Assembly: GCF_900107265.1 (NCBI RefSeq) | Contig: NZ_FNPJ01000004.1 | Span: 22,141 to 86,140, forward strand | Length of the DNA: 64,000 nucleotides | Source of the DNA: Nitrosomonas sp. Nm33 | GTDB lineage: Bacteria > Pseudomonadota > Gammaproteobacteria > Burkholderiales > Nitrosomonadaceae | Reading direction: 5' to 3' | Part shown: positions 17,007-27,976 of the stretch, piece by piece | Layout: every line of letters starts with the position of its first letter | Position numbering within the stretch: position 1 is the stretch's first letter | Program-made: the position numbers and the translations under genes | Notes under the pieces: generated by a model | Told to the model about the DNA's origin: nothing | Database searches by the model: none | What the model saw: the letters and a program-made list of their open reading frames with translations, nothing else

Positions 17007-18392
17007 TTATGCGTCCCCCCTTAATAATCGGACAACTTTTTCCTCATCAAACCCTTTGAGGTCGACTTTTAGATAAGCCACCTGCTCATTGGCCAATACC
17101 AGCGCTTCATAAACGCCGGGCAATGCTGCCAGTTCACGCGACAGTCCACTGGCTTGAGTCGCATCCATCTCTTCAACATGATACATTTTGGAGCGCACTG
17201 CTGCAGGTGCTTTCATGGTCGCTGCCAGATACAACCAAATAATCAGCAACAGCGCGCAGAAGGCAGCAATCGCGTACACCCCGTAATGCTGATAAAAATA
17301 ACCGCCTGCACTTGCGCCAACAAATGCACCCAGAAACTGGGTGCTGCTGTAGACTCCAATGGCAGTCCCTTTGGCGCCAACCGGTGCGATCTTGGAAATG
17401 AGCGAAGGCAGACTGGCTTCCAGCAGGTTGAAGGCAGTAAAAAATACCAGTAGCGCCGCCGCGGTTCCCCATAAAGATTGATGCATGAGCGCCAGCAAAA
17501 TCTGCCCCGCCAATAGCAGGACGACTGCGGCAACGAAGACGGGTTTGAGTTTGGCTTTCTTTTCTCCATAGATGATGGCAGGCACCATCAGCACAACCGA
17601 TAAAACCAGCACTGGCAGATATATCTGCCAGTGCTGCTCTGCCGCCAGCCCCGCATTACGCAGCGACAGTGGCACGACCAGCCAGAGCGCCATCAACACT
17701 GCATGCAACGCGAAAATACCGTAGTTCAGGCGCAGTAATTGCGGATCACTCAGGACGCTGGCAAAGCGTCCGGTGGATACTTCCGTATCGGAATGAAAGC
17801 GGCTGATGGCGGGCTCTGGAATCACTTTGTTAACCACAACAATCGCCGCTATCGCCAAGATACCTGTCATGATGAAAATACCCGGTACGCCGATCCATTG
17901 GTTCAGTAAAGGCGCAAGCATCAGTGAAATTGCAAAGGTAGCACCGATGGTCATCCCGATCATGGCCATGGCTTTAGTGCGATGCTCTTCGCGAGTCAGA
18001 TCAGCGGCAAGCGCCATGACTGCCGCGGAAATCGCACCTGCACCCTGAACGATGCGACCGGCGATCACCCAATAAATATCAATGGCAGTAGCTGCCATAA
18101 AACTGCCGATGGCAAATAGTACTAACCCCATATAAATGACAGGTTTACGTCCGATGCGATCAGACATCCAGCCAAACGGGATTTGCAGAATCGCCTGAGT
18201 CAGTCCGTAAGCACCCAGTGCGATCCCCACCAGCGTGTAATTATCACCACCGGGAAGATGTTCTGCAAATAGAGCAAAAACGGGCAAAATAATGAATAAT
18301 CCAAACATGCGCAATCCATAAACGCCAGCCAGGCCGATGGAGGAGCGCATTTCTACGGGAGACATTTTTTCGGAAGTTGATAATGCAGACAT
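17007..18392 (-). CDS. MFS transporter with C-terminal ferredoxin-like domain, YajR-like
   Basis: A 461-residue major facilitator protein with twelve predicted helices and the loop 2-3 motif A ([13 protein letters not shown]). After the last helix (about residue 395) comes a 65-residue soluble domain ending [20 protein letters not shown], like the YAM domain of E. coli YajR (454 residues); substrate unknown. It is divergent from uvrA, with 66 bases between the two starts, and immediately precedes ssb. The uvrA / MFS / ssb arrangement is common in betaproteobacteria. Confidence 0.88.
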   Translation of the reverse strand: MSALSTSEKMSPVEMRSSIGLAGVYGLRMFGLFIILPVFALFAEHLPGGDNYTLVGIALGAYGLTQAILQIPFGWMSDRIGRKPVIYMGLVLFAIGSFMAATAIDIYWVIAGRIVQGAGAISAAVMALAADLTREEHRTKAMAMIGMTIGATFAISLMLAPLLNQWIGVPGIFIMTGILAIAAIVVVNKVIPEPAISRFHSDTEVSTGRFASVLSDPQLLRLNYGIFALHAVLMALWLVVPLSLRNAGLAAEQHWQIYLPVLVLSVVLMVPAIIYGEKKAKLKPVFVAAVVLLLAGQILLALMHQSLWGTAAALLVFFTAFNLLEASLPSLISKIAPVGAKGTAIGVYSSTQFLGAFVGASAGGYFYQHYGVYAIAAFCALLLIIWLYLAATMKAPAAVRSKMYHVEEMDATQASGLSRELAALPGVYEALVLANEQVAYLKVDLKGFDEEKVVRLLRGDA

Positions 18393-18458
18393 GAATCAGA
18401 TTGTGAGAAAACTGGAAAGTTAGGTATATTAGCAGGTTGACCCATACTTAGGTAGCTG

Positions 18459-21311
18459 ATGGAACTGATTAAAATTCGCGGGGCACGCACCCATAATCTC
18501 AAAAATATCAACCTCGATATTCCACGCAACAAGTTGGTGGTGATTACCGGCTTATCCGGTTCAGGTAAGTCTTCGCTCGCATTTGACACGCTGTATGCAG
18601 AAGGACAGCGCCGCTATGTCGAGTCGCTGTCTGCTTATGCCCGGCAGTTTCTGCAATTGATGGAAAAACCCGATGTCGACCTGATCGAGGGGCTTTCGCC
18701 TGCCATCGCCATCGAACAGAAAGCCACTTCGCATAATCCACGCTCAACGGTTGGAACCGTCACCGAGATCCATGATTACTTGCGTTTGCTGTTTGCCCGC
18801 GTGGGCGAGCCGCAGTGCCCGGAGCACGGCATTATCCTGTCCGCCCAGAGTGTCTCGCAAATGGTGGACCAGGTACTGCAATTGCCGGAAGACACCAAGC
18901 TCATGATACTGGCACCGAGTGTGGTTGGACGCAAAGGTGAGCAACTCGATCTGTTCGACGAGCTGCGTGCACAAGGCTTTGTACGCGTACGGCTCGACGG
19001 AGAAACGTATGAAATCGACAATCTGCCAAAACTGGAGAAAAACAAGAAGCATACCATCGAAGTAGTCATCGATCGGCTGAAAATCTCGCCTGACGCCAAG
19101 CAACGATTGGCCGAATCGTTTGAAACTGCCTTGTGCCATGCTGATGGCCGCGCCCTGGCGGTAGAAATGGAGAGTGGCAAGGAACATCTGTTTTCTGCCA
19201 AATTCAGTTGCCCGGTGTGCAGTTATGCCTTATCGGAGCTGGAACCTCGCTTGTTCTCCTTCAATAACCCGGTCGGTGCCTGCCCCAAATGCGATGGGCT
19301 GGGACAGATTACCTTCTTTGATCCTGAGCGGATCGTTGCCTTTCCACATTTATCGCTTGCTTCCGGTGCGATCAAACATTGGGACCGGCGTAATCAGTTT
19401 TACTTTCAGATGCTGATGGCTCTGGCCAGACATTATGATTTTGATCTGGAAACTCCCTTCCAGCAATTGGATGAGAAAATCCAGCACATCATTCTGCACG
19501 GTTCTGGCAAGGAAAAAATCAAGTTCTCCTACCTGAATGAAAGTGGCCGATCCTCCCAGCAAACGCATGCTTTTGAGGGTGTCATTCCCAATCTGACGCG
19601 CCGCTATCATGAAACCGACTCACAAACCGTGCGCGAGGAATTGGCGAAATTCATCAACTCGTGCACGTGCCCCGACTGTGAAGGTACGCGCTTGTGCCGT
19701 GAAGCACGACATGTGCACGTCAATGGAAAAGCTATCTATGAAATCAGCGCATGGCCACTCAAGCAGGCCAGGCTGTTTTTCGATCAACTAACACTGGCAG
19801 GACACAAACAAGCAATTGCGGAACGAATCATCCGGGAAATCGCCTCCCGTCTGCAATTTCTCAACAATGTTGGACTTGATTATTTGTCGCTCGATCGCTC
19901 TGCCGATACCTTATCGGGCGGAGAATCCCAGCGCATCCGCCTGGCAAGCCAAATTGGCTCTGGCCTAACGGGTGTCATGTATGTGCTCGATGAACCTTCG
20001 ATCGGCTTGCATCAGCGCGACAATAGCCGCTTGCTGGAAACGCTGCAGCACCTTCGCAATCTCGGCAATAGCGTGATCGTGGTGGAACATGATCAGGATG
20101 CCATTCAGCTGGCCGATCATGTGGTCGATATGGGACCTGGCGCTGGGGAACATGGTGGCTTCGTCATTGCTGAGGGTACCCCGGCAGACATTCAGCAGAA
20201 CGCATCCTCGCTGACCGGTCGCTATCTTTCTGGCCAATTAACCATCGAGGTACCGCCAACCCGCACTCTCCCCAATCCTGAACGCATGCTGAAAATTACC
20301 GGTGCATCTGGCAACAATCTAAAGAATGCCGATCTCAATCTGCCTGTTGGTTTGCTGGTCTGTATCACCGGGGTGTCGGGTTCAGGCAAATCCACGCTGA
20401 TCAACGACACGCTGTATTGTGCTGTGGCACGTCATCTCTACGGCAGCAGCACGGAACCCGCACCGTATCAAGAGCTTGATGGCATGGCTTTTTTCGATAA
20501 GGTGATCAATATGGATCAAACACCGATCGGCCGCACACCGCGCTCCAATCCAGCCACCTACACTGGCCTGTTTACCCCGATCCGTGAACTGTTTGCTGGT
20601 GTTCCGCAAGCGCGGGAGCGTGGCTATAATCCCGGGCGTTTTTCGTTCAACGTCAAAGGCGGACGTTGCGAGGCCTGCCAGGGAGATGGCGTCATCAAGG
20701 TAGAAATGCATTTCTTGCCGGATATCTATGTCGCCTGCGATGTGTGCCATGGCAAGCGTTATAACCGTGAAACGCTGGAGATTCAGTACAAAGGCAAAAA
20801 CATCAACGAGATCCTGAAAATGACTGTGGAAAACGCCTTTGCATTCTTTGATTCTGTGCCGGTGGTCGCGCGCAAACTGCGAACCTTACTCGATGTGGGA
20901 TTGGGCTATATCACCTTGGGGCAATCGGCTACTACGCTCTCAGGGGGGGAAGCGCAGCGTGTGAAGCTGTCACTGGAGTTGTCCAAGCGTGATACCGGCC
21001 GCACGCTTTATATCCTCGATGAGCCCACCACCGGCCTTCATTTCCAGGATATTGATCTCTTGCTAAAGGTGCTGCACCGACTGCGTGACCATGGCAATAC
21101 CGTTGTCGTTATTGAGCATAACCTCGATGTGATTAAGACAGCCGATTGGATCATCGATCTTGGGCCAGAAGGTGGCGATGGCGGCGGCCAGATCATTGCC
21201 GAAGGCACGCCGGAAAGCATCGCGCAAAACCCGATGAGCGTCACCGGTGAATATCTGAAACCCATGCTTGCTGCAGCGAGTAAAAAGGAAAGCACTGAGG
21301 TCAGCGCTTGA
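18459..21311 (+). CDS. uvrA: Excinuclease ABC subunit A
   Basis: A 950-residue DNA damage sensor of nucleotide excision repair. Both ABC modules are complete: Walker [12 protein letters not shown] (about 32-42) and [10 protein letters not shown] (about 640), signature LSGGESQRI and LSGGEAQRV, and two zinc sites (CPVC...CPKC and CEAC...CDVC). Full length agrees with UvrA (about 940). It is transcribed away from the MFS-ssb operon, and its TGA overlaps the TTG start of glycerate kinase. Confidence 0.97.
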   Translation: MELIKIRGARTHNLKNINLDIPRNKLVVITGLSGSGKSSLAFDTLYAEGQRRYVESLSAYARQFLQLMEKPDVDLIEGLSPAIAIEQKATSHNPRSTVGTVTEIHDYLRLLFARVGEPQCPEHGIILSAQSVSQMVDQVLQLPEDTKLMILAPSVVGRKGEQLDLFDELRAQGFVRVRLDGETYEIDNLPKLEKNKKHTIEVVIDRLKISPDAKQRLAESFETALCHADGRALAVEMESGKEHLFSAKFSCPVCSYALSELEPRLFSFNNPVGACPKCDGLGQITFFDPERIVAFPHLSLASGAIKHWDRRNQFYFQMLMALARHYDFDLETPFQQLDEKIQHIILHGSGKEKIKFSYLNESGRSSQQTHAFEGVIPNLTRRYHETDSQTVREELAKFINSCTCPDCEGTRLCREARHVHVNGKAIYEISAWPLKQARLFFDQLTLAGHKQAIAERIIREIASRLQFLNNVGLDYLSLDRSADTLSGGESQRIRLASQIGSGLTGVMYVLDEPSIGLHQRDNSRLLETLQHLRNLGNSVIVVEHDQDAIQLADHVVDMGPGAGEHGGFVIAEGTPADIQQNASSLTGRYLSGQLTIEVPPTRTLPNPERMLKITGASGNNLKNADLNLPVGLLVCITGVSGSGKSTLINDTLYCAVARHLYGSSTEPAPYQELDGMAFFDKVINMDQTPIGRTPRSNPATYTGLFTPIRELFAGVPQARERGYNPGRFSFNVKGGRCEACQGDGVIKVEMHFLPDIYVACDVCHGKRYNRETLEIQYKGKNINEILKMTVENAFAFFDSVPVVARKLRTLLDVGLGYITLGQSATTLSGGEAQRVKLSLELSKRDTGRTLYILDEPTTGLHFQDIDLLLKVLHRLRDHGNTVVVIEHNLDVIKTADWIIDLGPEGGDGGGQIIAEGTPESIAQNPMSVTGEYLKPMLAAASKKESTEVSA

Positions 21312-22579
21312 ACCCGCGCGAACTGTTGCTCAACAGTTTCCAGGTGGCGCTAGACGCAGCCGACCCGCTAAAAATCGTCCCAGCTCATTTACCGAGTCCG
21401 CCAAAAGGAAAAACCTTGGTGGTGGGCGCAGGCAAGGCTGCCGCAGCCATGGCGCAGGCGGTAGAGGCGCATTGGCCAGCAGAGGCCAATCTGGAGGGCA
21501 TCGTCATCACGCGTTATGGCCACGGCCTGCCCACCCGAAAAATTGAAGTCATCGAAGCTGGTCATCCGTTACCCGATCAGCACGGCGAACTCGCCACACG
21601 AGCGATTCTGGCAAGAGTGCAAGCACTCACCGCCAATGATCTGCTGCTGGGTTTGTTCAGTGGTGGTGGATCGAGCTTGCTGTCGCTGCCGATTGCGGGT
21701 ATCTCGATGGAGGAACTCAAGGATATCACCCAGCAACTGCTGCTTTGTGGTGCTTCTATTCAGGAAATCAATATGGTGCGCAAGCATCTATCCGCCGTGC
21801 TCGGTGGCAGACTGGCGGCCGCCTGCCGCGCGCCGATCCATTGCCTGATCATTTCCGATGTCACCGGAGATGACCCGACCCATATTGCCTCAGGCCCTTG
21901 CGCGCCTGATCCGACCACTTATGCCGACGCGCTTGCCGTGATCAAGCAATATGCGATCAATGTTCCCCCCCATGTCATGAATATTCTGCAGGAAAGAAGT
22001 CAGCATGCCGGAGATGAAACACCCAAGCTGGGTGATCCCATTTTCAGAAATGTGCAAAATCGCGTCATTGCTACCGCTCACCAATCGCTCAAGGCTGCTG
22101 AGCATTTTTTTCGAGCGCATAACATCTCTCCGCTGATACTGGGCGATACCGTCACCGGGGAAGCACAGGAAGTAGCCAAAGTGTATGCGGCCCTGGTAAG
22201 AGAAATTCGCCATTACGGCAATCCGTTTAAACCACCTGTGGCGCTGATTTCTGGTGGAGAAACCACCGTGACGGTAAAAGGCCGTGGCCGAGGGGGACGC
22301 AATGCCGAATTTTTACTTTCGCTTGCCGTTGTACTGGATGGACAGGAACAAGTCTACGCACTCGCCTGTGATACCGATGGTATCGACGGCACAGAAAATA
22401 ACGCAGGTGCTATCCTCACCCCCGACTCACTTAGCCGCGCCCGTCAGCTTGGCCTCGATCTTGTCGCTCTGCTGAATGACAATGATGCCTATACTTTCTT
22501 TGAACAACTCGATGACCTGATCATCACCGGCCCCACCCGCACTAATGTAAACGATTATCGGGTAATTCTGGTTTTATAG
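21308..22579 (+). CDS. Glycerate 2-kinase (MOFRL family, GckA/TtuD-type)
   Basis: A 423-residue kinase that phosphorylates glycerate to 2-phosphoglycerate, or, under older naming, hydroxypyruvate reductase TtuD. The N-terminal domain has [14 protein letters not shown] and [13 protein letters not shown]; the C-terminal MOFRL domain has [20 protein letters not shown] and [16 protein letters not shown]. The start is a TTG overlapping the uvrA stop with GAGG 7 bases before. In an autotroph it would salvage glycerate from the glycolate pathway; that role is inference. Confidence 0.9.
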   Translation: MNPRELLLNSFQVALDAADPLKIVPAHLPSPPKGKTLVVGAGKAAAAMAQAVEAHWPAEANLEGIVITRYGHGLPTRKIEVIEAGHPLPDQHGELATRAILARVQALTANDLLLGLFSGGGSSLLSLPIAGISMEELKDITQQLLLCGASIQEINMVRKHLSAVLGGRLAAACRAPIHCLIISDVTGDDPTHIASGPCAPDPTTYADALAVIKQYAINVPPHVMNILQERSQHAGDETPKLGDPIFRNVQNRVIATAHQSLKAAEHFFRAHNISPLILGDTVTGEAQEVAKVYAALVREIRHYGNPFKPPVALISGGETTVTVKGRGRGGRNAEFLLSLAVVLDGQEQVYALACDTDGIDGTENNAGAILTPDSLSRARQLGLDLVALLNDNDAYTFFEQLDDLIITGPTRTNVNDYRVILVL

Positions 22580-22730
22580 GGATTTTTATATGTTTTGTGC
22601 TGTAATTTTTTTAATTCAGTTAAATGAAGCGCTAACTCTGTCCAGATTAATTCTATCGAAAATTTCACACTTCGATAAACGAACTTAAATCCGTTCTGGC
22701 TGAAATTATCGAACCAGTTTGTTATAGGGA

Positions 22731-23396
22731 TCACAGTAGTTTTTTCTGCTTAAAAGAAACAACATTTGATCGTGAATGATTAGAGTAGGTGTCCCAGGTA
22801 GGAGCGTATTCCTCAGCCTGGTTACCCCATACGAACCACCCCTTTCTAGGTCCTCTTGCAAAAAGCTCGATATACGGTCCAGGACTGCATGATTCTATTA
22901 CTTGATACTGTTCATCAGGTTTCCGGCTATGCTCCCGTTTCTGAGATGAGATGATATTTTCCTGGCTTCGGCCGGGTTGTAGTGTCCGGGCATTTTTACC
23001 TCGCACTCCAAACAAAATCATTTCCGTAACATTTCTGAAGTAAAAGCCAACGCCGCGTCTGTCTGGTCCGCCATCTTTTCTGATCTTGTACCAGATTAAA
23101 TTTGTCTTGTAGGTAAAACCCCAGTGTTCCATGACTTGTAACCCATCTGCCAGCAGCGCATTCGGTACCCACAAATAGAGATGTGCGGTATCTTTTACGA
23201 TCGCCTCAACAGGCAAATCCTTGATTTCCTGCAAGGTCATAGTCGGATAGCGGGATAAACGCTTATGTTCGGGCGCCATTTTCCCTGTGCGGTTTTGAAA
23301 CTGCCAAGGTGGATCTGCAAGCACGGTAGCAAATTTTCTTTTCCCTACTTCTTCAAGAAGATCATCAGATGCACTCATGTTATTCGTCGTCTGCAT
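22731..23396 (-). CDS. MT-A70 family adenine-N6 DNA methyltransferase
   Basis: A 221-residue methylase with the catalytic DPPW (28-31), HLYLWVPNALLADGLQVM, the SAM-related region YFRNVTEMILFGVRGK and the C-terminal YIELFARGPRKGWFVWGNQ, all typical of MT-A70 proteins. Three starts are possible (GTG 23456, ATG 23396, ATG 23378); 23396 is chosen because it overlaps the restriction gene slightly, as in coupled pairs, but the true start is unsure. It is the partner of the BglII/BstYI-type nuclease, so it should methylate adenine in the same site. Confidence 0.85.
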   Translation of the reverse strand: MQTTNNMSASDDLLEEVGKRKFATVLADPPWQFQNRTGKMAPEHKRLSRYPTMTLQEIKDLPVEAIVKDTAHLYLWVPNALLADGLQVMEHWGFTYKTNLIWYKIRKDGGPDRRGVGFYFRNVTEMILFGVRGKNARTLQPGRSQENIISSQKREHSRKPDEQYQVIESCSPGPYIELFARGPRKGWFVWGNQAEEYAPTWDTYSNHSRSNVVSFKQKKLL

Positions 23397-23979
23397 AGAG
23401 TAATTTTGTGATACCAAAAACCAACAAAGGACATCCCCCTCCACCACCGCCCTCAATTCGCGGAAGAAGCTTACTCATGTGGGTTGTCGAAGCTCCATAT
23501 GATGTCCCTCTACCAAGCTCATTGAAAATATCTTGAAGATCGTCACACCGAGTAATGATTACTCCCACACTAATTACCCTTAGATCAAATAATAACCTGA
23601 AGTTGTTAAGATCTCGATCATAGAATGGATCTTTGTTGTTCCATTCTATTTCCAGCGCCACACGGTTCCGAAAGCAATCTACCTTATGCGTCGGCGTATC
23701 CATTTTGTTTTGATCAACAACCACCTGCGTTTTAAATTCCTTCTCTGTCCATCCTCGCTCATACAAGTAATTGTCAATGAACTCAGACACCTTGGATTTT
23801 CTTCCGCCAGGATTGGTGATCCAGCTTTTATTAAGTTTAAAATCTGTCAAAACGGAAAGAATATCACTCCATTCGTCAGAAAAATCTTCCTTCAAAATTG
23901 CACAAGCGTGCTTCCACTCTCGCACTTCATATCTTTCCCGAATAAATTCTGGAAGCAATTCAATACCCATGTATTCCAT
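23380..23979 (-). CDS. Type II restriction endonuclease, BglII/BstYI family
   Basis: With the start at ATG 23979 the protein has 199 residues, close to BstYI (203); a longer frame from 24066 would add an unconvincing 29-residue leader. The catalytic region is RVALEIEWNNKDPFYDRDL (about 106-124), with acidic residues E110 and E112 and a basic residue at K116. The end RIEGGGGGGCPLLVFGI contains the family's RGG(G)CPLL motif. BstYI cuts R/GATCY and BglII cuts A/GATCT; which specificity applies here cannot be read off. The partner methylase follows with overlap. Confidence 0.82.
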   Translation of the reverse strand: MEYMGIELLPEFIRERYEVREWKHACAILKEDFSDEWSDILSVLTDFKLNKSWITNPGGRKSKVSEFIDNYLYERGWTEKEFKTQVVVDQNKMDTPTHKVDCFRNRVALEIEWNNKDPFYDRDLNNFRLLFDLRVISVGVIITRCDDLQDIFNELGRGTSYGASTTHMSKLLPRIEGGGGGGCPLLVFGITKLLYADDE

Positions 23980-24436
23980 ACTCGTTTCTTTTTTTAACGT
24001 TCTAGCCAGCTTGCCGCAAATATCCACTATCCAATGAATCAGAAAATACTTCTTTTGCCAAATCAATGCCTATAATTGTAATCTTTATGTTGGGCACTCC
24101 TTCTCTGTTTTAGCAGCATTATCTCGAAAAATCCTGCATGTGCCCGGGTATCTTCTTTCTTGTGATGGAGAACTAAACCTAGATGGTTGAAGGTTGAAGA
24201 TTGATAACATCATTTTACCCTTCCTTTCTTTAATAAATGTTTATCAAATTGGATGGTTGATGAATAATCCTAAAAAAGCCGCAATAGATTATTAAAATAT
24301 GCAAATTTAAAAAATACGTACTAATACGTAAAACAAAAACGTTCTTTCGCTGGATGAAATATGTAATTCGATTTGTAAGCGTACTCAGGTTATCCAGTAC
24401 GACCTGGACCAAATGCTCCAGCCCTTGCGACCGAGT
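23980..24436. other. AT-rich intergenic region upstream of the BglII-type R-M pair
   Basis: No gene recognised. It should hold the promoter of the restriction gene. No small controller (C) protein gene of the kind often found in type II systems is visible. Short direct repeats (GGTTGAAGGTTGAAGATTGA) lie near 24186-24205. Confidence 0.4.
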
Positions 24437-24660
24437 TCATGAGAGGGTTCCCTTGAAGTGTCGATAGCGACGTATCAGATGATTGGTGGAGCTATCATGT
24501 CCGAGCGCGGGCTCTGTCTTGCTTTCCAGTTCAGGGATGATGCGTTGAGCCAGCACCTTGCCCAGCTCCACGCCCCACTGGTCGAAGGGATTGATTCCCA
24601 AATGGCACCTTCCCAAATCGCACCTTGGGTGAAGACCGAGTTTTTATGCAGTGAAAGACG
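24437..24660 (-). pseudogene. pgi: Remnant of glucose-6-phosphate isomerase, C-terminal end
   Basis: Read on the minus strand the region gives [12 protein letters not shown], then after a short duplicated segment and a lost G the other frame continues [19 protein letters not shown] and ends ...[17 protein letters not shown] before TGA at 24437-24439. This is the conserved end of Pgi, including the signature around [10 protein letters not shown]. The N-terminal three quarters are missing and the frame is broken near 24605, so this is a relic. It is joined at about 24660 to unrelated sequence that matches a second site (25323-25342). Confidence 0.85.
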
Positions 24661-24662
24661 AA

Positions 24663-24682
24663 CTCAGGCTAAAAGAGGAATT
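24663..24682. repeat. 20-base repeat, inverted partner at 25323-25342
   Basis: CTCAGGCTAAAAGAGGAATT occurs here on the plus strand and exactly once more on the minus strand at 25323-25342. In both places it reads LRLKEEFR in its own direction. The pair flanks the lipoprotein gene and looks like leftovers of one coding tail copied in opposite orientation. Confidence 0.7.
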
Positions 24683-24760
24683 TAGGTTTATTTTTCCTAT
24701 ACGTACACGATGTGACAGCAAGATCACATGACTATTTTGTTCGATGTTTCTGGCACCAAG

Positions 24761-24824
24761 AAATAAAAATTGTATGCAAATGCATTATTGCCTGCCTATT
24801 CGCTATCCCTTAGCATCCACATGC
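24761..24824. repeat. Short palindromic repeat, degenerate copy (R3)
   Basis: AAATAAAAATTGTATGC...TGCATTATTGCCT...CCCTTAGCATC matches the better element at 45548-45607 over about 60 bases. The inverted ends are degenerate here. It lies between the pgi remnant and the lipoprotein gene. Confidence 0.55.
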
Positions 24825-24985
24825 AGCGAAACTAAATTGGTTTAACCCGTTGCTTCTGTTCTGCTTCAGGAATCAATCTTTAGGAGTCGATCAGAAAATT
24901 AAGGATTAAATAATATTAAGGATCAAATAATTAAACCACTCTGAGTCCAATTATTTGTATTTTTTCTATATAGGAGACTGCAAAA

Positions 24986-25186
24986 ATGAAATTTTCACTC
25001 ATATTAGCTGCACTCTTACTAGCATCCTTACTAACTGCCTGCATGGATCCAAAACCCGGTCAGTATCCGCCAAGCGCAATGATGGACCGTGATTCTATGC
25101 CCAGCAACAATTTTTTACCCAGCAACGATTCTTCATCCTCGAACGTGACGGGTGTCCGCCAATACTTGACGGGTATTCGCCAATAA
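24986..25186 (+). CDS. Small lipoprotein
   Basis: A 66-residue protein with a lipoprotein signal peptide (MKFSLILAALLLASLLTAC, lipobox LTAC with Cys19). The mature part of 48 residues is rich in Ser, Asn and Pro and ends with a near-repeat VRQYLTGIRQ. AGGAG at 24972-24976 precedes the start and a strong terminator follows, so it is a complete monocistronic gene. Function unknown; membrane anchoring through the lipidated cysteine is the only supported property. Confidence 0.75.
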   Translation: MKFSLILAALLLASLLTACMDPKPGQYPPSAMMDRDSMPSNNFLPSNDSSSSNVTGVRQYLTGIRQ

Positions 25187-25218
25187 TGGAACGCGTTCTA
25201 TGCTGGATAAGCAGGATA

Positions 25219-25250
25219 CAAAAAAACTGTCCTTTTAGGGCAGTTTTTTT
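25219..25250 (+). terminator. Rho-independent terminator of the lipoprotein gene
   Basis: AAAAAACTGTCC-TTTTA-GGGCAGTTTTTTT forms an A/T-flanked stem with one G-U pair, 35 bases after the stop. Confidence 0.85.
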
Positions 25251-25276
25251 ATAATCAGGATCACCGAGCAAATTTA

Positions 25277-25471
25277 TTAGTTGGCTTTGGCATTATTCTT
25301 CTTTTTACCAAAATTAACCCTGAATTCCTCTTTTAGCCTGAGCTGGAAGTCCAGTGCGCCTGCCCGCGCTGCCAAGAGATTGCAGCGTTGCAGGTCATGG
25401 GTGATATAACCACCCCAGCCCCATTTAATTAGAATCCAAGCATTGCAGAATGCTACTGCTGAATTTTGCAA
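25277..25471 (-). pseudogene. Transposase remnant (IS1380-like C-terminal fragment)
   Basis: The 64-codon frame contains KWGWGGYITHDLQRCNLLAARAG, a run reminiscent of the W-GWGGY-T-DL-RC motif in the C-terminal part of IS1380-type transposases. The usual continuation (ALIYNWW...) is replaced by ALDFQLRLKEEFRVNF, which also appears in the inverted 20-base repeat. No inverted ends or full frame are present, so it is a fragment. Family assignment is tentative. Confidence 0.45.
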
Positions 25472-25709
25472 GCAGATAAGTGATAGTTGTGTTGGTTAGC
25501 ATATTAACTGGATGGGTATGGAACTCTTGGGGTCTGCAGCAAAGATTTTGGTTTGCTAGACTGAAATACTGCCTCTTATTGATTATCCGCTGTACCGTTC
25601 GGGATGGTATCTATCTTTAGATTGTCGTTCTTTCTGTACGTAATATTAACAGGAGCAGGCTAATGGGCGATCCTGATTATTCATCGTGATGATAGTATGG
25701 AACATGTGA

Positions 25710-26681
25710 ATGAGTTTACCTGGCTTTATTCTCATTTGCCTTATACTGACATGGAGCAAAGTGGTTTTTCCAGAAAATATGCCAGCCATGAAAGAAACAG
25801 TTAAATCTTCTACGCCTACTCTCTCCGACCGTTTGCATAACCATGTTTCTCATCTTGCGTTGAAAATCGGGCAACGTAACATCCTTCATTTGCATGCACT
25901 TAATGCTGCAGCAGCGTATATTCACAATGAATGGACTGCCCAGGGCTATCAGGTGAAAGTACAGTATTACCAAGCCAATGGCGTGCAAAGTAAAAATCTG
26001 GAAGTCAGCCGGATAGGCACGACAAAGCCTCATGAAATTATCCTTGTTGGGGCGCACTATGACACAGTGGAGGGTTCACCCGGTGCGAATGACAACGCTA
26101 GCGGCATTGCTGCGCTTCTTGAACTTAGTCGGTTTTTTGCCACAGTCGAAACAGAACGCACCTTGCGTTTCGTAGCTTTTACCAACGAGGAATCGCCTTT
26201 CTTTTTCTGGGGTCAGATGGGCAGCACCATTTATGCCCAGCAGGCAAAGGCGCGTAATGAGAATATACGCCTTATGATCTCACTGGAAATGCTGGGCTCA
26301 TACAGCGAAAAGCCAGGCAGTCAAAGTTACCCCTTATTTCTTAAATATTTCTACCCAGATCGTGCAAACTTCATCGCGATGGTCTCCAACTTGGCATCAC
26401 GCAAGGAATTGAATCAGCTGGTTTTAGCCTTCAAATCCCACTCGGATTTCCCACTAGAATCTCTGGCTACCTTTGAATTCATCCCGGGAGTAGCATGGAG
26501 CGATCATCTATCCTTCTGGCGAGAAGGCTACCCCGCGGTGATGGTCACCGATACAGCTTTTTATCGCTACGAAGCCTATCATACGGAGAAAGACACACCC
26601 GAAAAGCTGAACTATTCAGCGATGGCACAAGTAGCAGAAGGATTGTTTCATGCTTTGCGAACATTAAAGTTGCCCAAATAA
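25710..26681 (+). CDS. M28 family zinc metallopeptidase (secreted), paralogue of 52983-53855
   Basis: A 323-residue peptidase with a signal-like N-terminus (MSLPGFILICLILTWSKVVF). Zinc and active-site motifs of M28 are present: GAHYDTVEGSPGANDNASG (about 112-130, His and Asp ligands), NEESPFFFW (Glu pair, about 155) and a distal MVTDTAFYRYEAYHTEKDTP with the last histidine. It is closely similar along its whole length to the peptidase in the rtcA operon, but carries a leader sequence and stands alone after the decayed patch. Substrate is unknown; the family contains aminopeptidases and glutaminyl cyclases. Confidence 0.88.
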   Translation: MSLPGFILICLILTWSKVVFPENMPAMKETVKSSTPTLSDRLHNHVSHLALKIGQRNILHLHALNAAAAYIHNEWTAQGYQVKVQYYQANGVQSKNLEVSRIGTTKPHEIILVGAHYDTVEGSPGANDNASGIAALLELSRFFATVETERTLRFVAFTNEESPFFFWGQMGSTIYAQQAKARNENIRLMISLEMLGSYSEKPGSQSYPLFLKYFYPDRANFIAMVSNLASRKELNQLVLAFKSHSDFPLESLATFEFIPGVAWSDHLSFWREGYPAVMVTDTAFYRYEAYHTEKDTPEKLNYSAMAQVAEGLFHALRTLKLPK

Positions 26682-27437
26682 ATTAACTAACCTGGGCTCC
26701 TTGTTGCGGACAACTCATTTTATTATTGAATGGATCAGGAACAGAGCATGGTCTTTTCTTTACCTTCTTCTGATCAATGCACCAATTAATACGCTGGACT
26801 CTATTCAGGTACAAATAAACAATAAACCGAGTTTCAGACAGTTGCGGTTTATGCCTTTTTTCTTCCCTTTTGTATTTGACTCTATTGCTGACTGGCAATT
26901 GGCGGTTCCGAGATAACCGCATGCTGCTACGAAATCAGGTCTAAAAAACTCAGAAGTCATTTTTTAACAAAGCGTTACTCTCCCTCAAAAGACAGAATCA
27001 TGTTGGTTGAAAGACTTTGGTTAGTCCTAGATCAACTCGATCCAATCATTGAATGGGATCAGGAAATTGAAAATCGAATCACTGTTTACGAAACTGATTC
27101 CAGAAATAAGTAACTCCAATTTCCAATTAACTCAGATACTCCATACAGCATATACTCAATTAGCGACAATATATTTATTTTAGAAACATAGTCTTATGCA
27201 TTATAAATAAAAATACGTCTCTAATTAGAGACAAGGTAAATCTTTTAAAAAATATGGGATTATACATTTTGCATATTTTTTGTATAAAACCAATGTGTTG
27301 TCGGCGACTTTTCCTCCATATCCTTCTTATAAGATATCATATAACTATTTGTTATTAATATATAAATTATATTGGCACAGATAGTGCTATATATAAAGCA
27401 AAGTCATTTTTATTACGGGATTAAAAGAAGATTGGGA
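26682..27437. other. Gene-poor AT-rich region
   Basis: Apart from a doubtful 37-codon frame at 27000 nothing is recognised. The stretch 27120-27420 is very AT-rich (TATATAAATTATATT-like runs) and lies directly before the tandem duplication of the His/Gly-rich genes. Confidence 0.4.
27000..27113 (+). CDS. Possible small protein (37 residues), doubtful
   Basis: ATG at 27000 to TAA at 27111-27113 gives an acidic 37-residue peptide (starts MLVERLWLVLDQLDPIIEW). No clear Shine-Dalgarno and no recognised family. It may be a fragment of an older gene. Confidence 0.2.
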   Translation: MLVERLWLVLDQLDPIIEWDQEIENRITVYETDSRNK

Positions 27438-27976
27438 CTTATCATGAAGATGTCGTCATATCAAGAATAATGAATATGTCATTTTCTTCCCAGCAACCCT
27501 GGTTTTACTGCCAGGATTAATTTTGTTTATACCGATCATCCCGAAAATGGCTTGATAAAGGTTAGAGATAACGAATAGTCGATCAATTGCAAAATAATTG
27601 GATTTGTCTGCAAAACCCTTTAAGTCTTTGCATCCTGCCAATATATAAGCTTTTGTTTACCTGTAAGAATTATATTTAAATTTTTGCACCGACTGTCGAT
27701 ATCTAAACCAGGTTTAATTGCAAAAGCTAGATTAATCAGCAAGTTATCGTCTGTTTTATGCAATTAAATTCTAAAAAGCGCTGAATGATTTAATGCAATT
27801 AAGTACGAGGGAGCCATTTCAGCAAAATTACTTCTGTTCGAAGCAAGTTTGCTGAATCAAATCGAGTTAACGATGATTTCCAAGAGACTCTAAGCGGACG
27901 TCATATAACACCTGTATCGCTCTATTTAACATGATTCATGCGAATTTATTCATTCATTTTAAGGAGACTCTAAATA

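Noticed and set aside
27456..27641. Minus-strand open frame in the duplicated leader
   Set aside because: The second copy has a one-base deletion that breaks it, there is no ribosome site and no domain.
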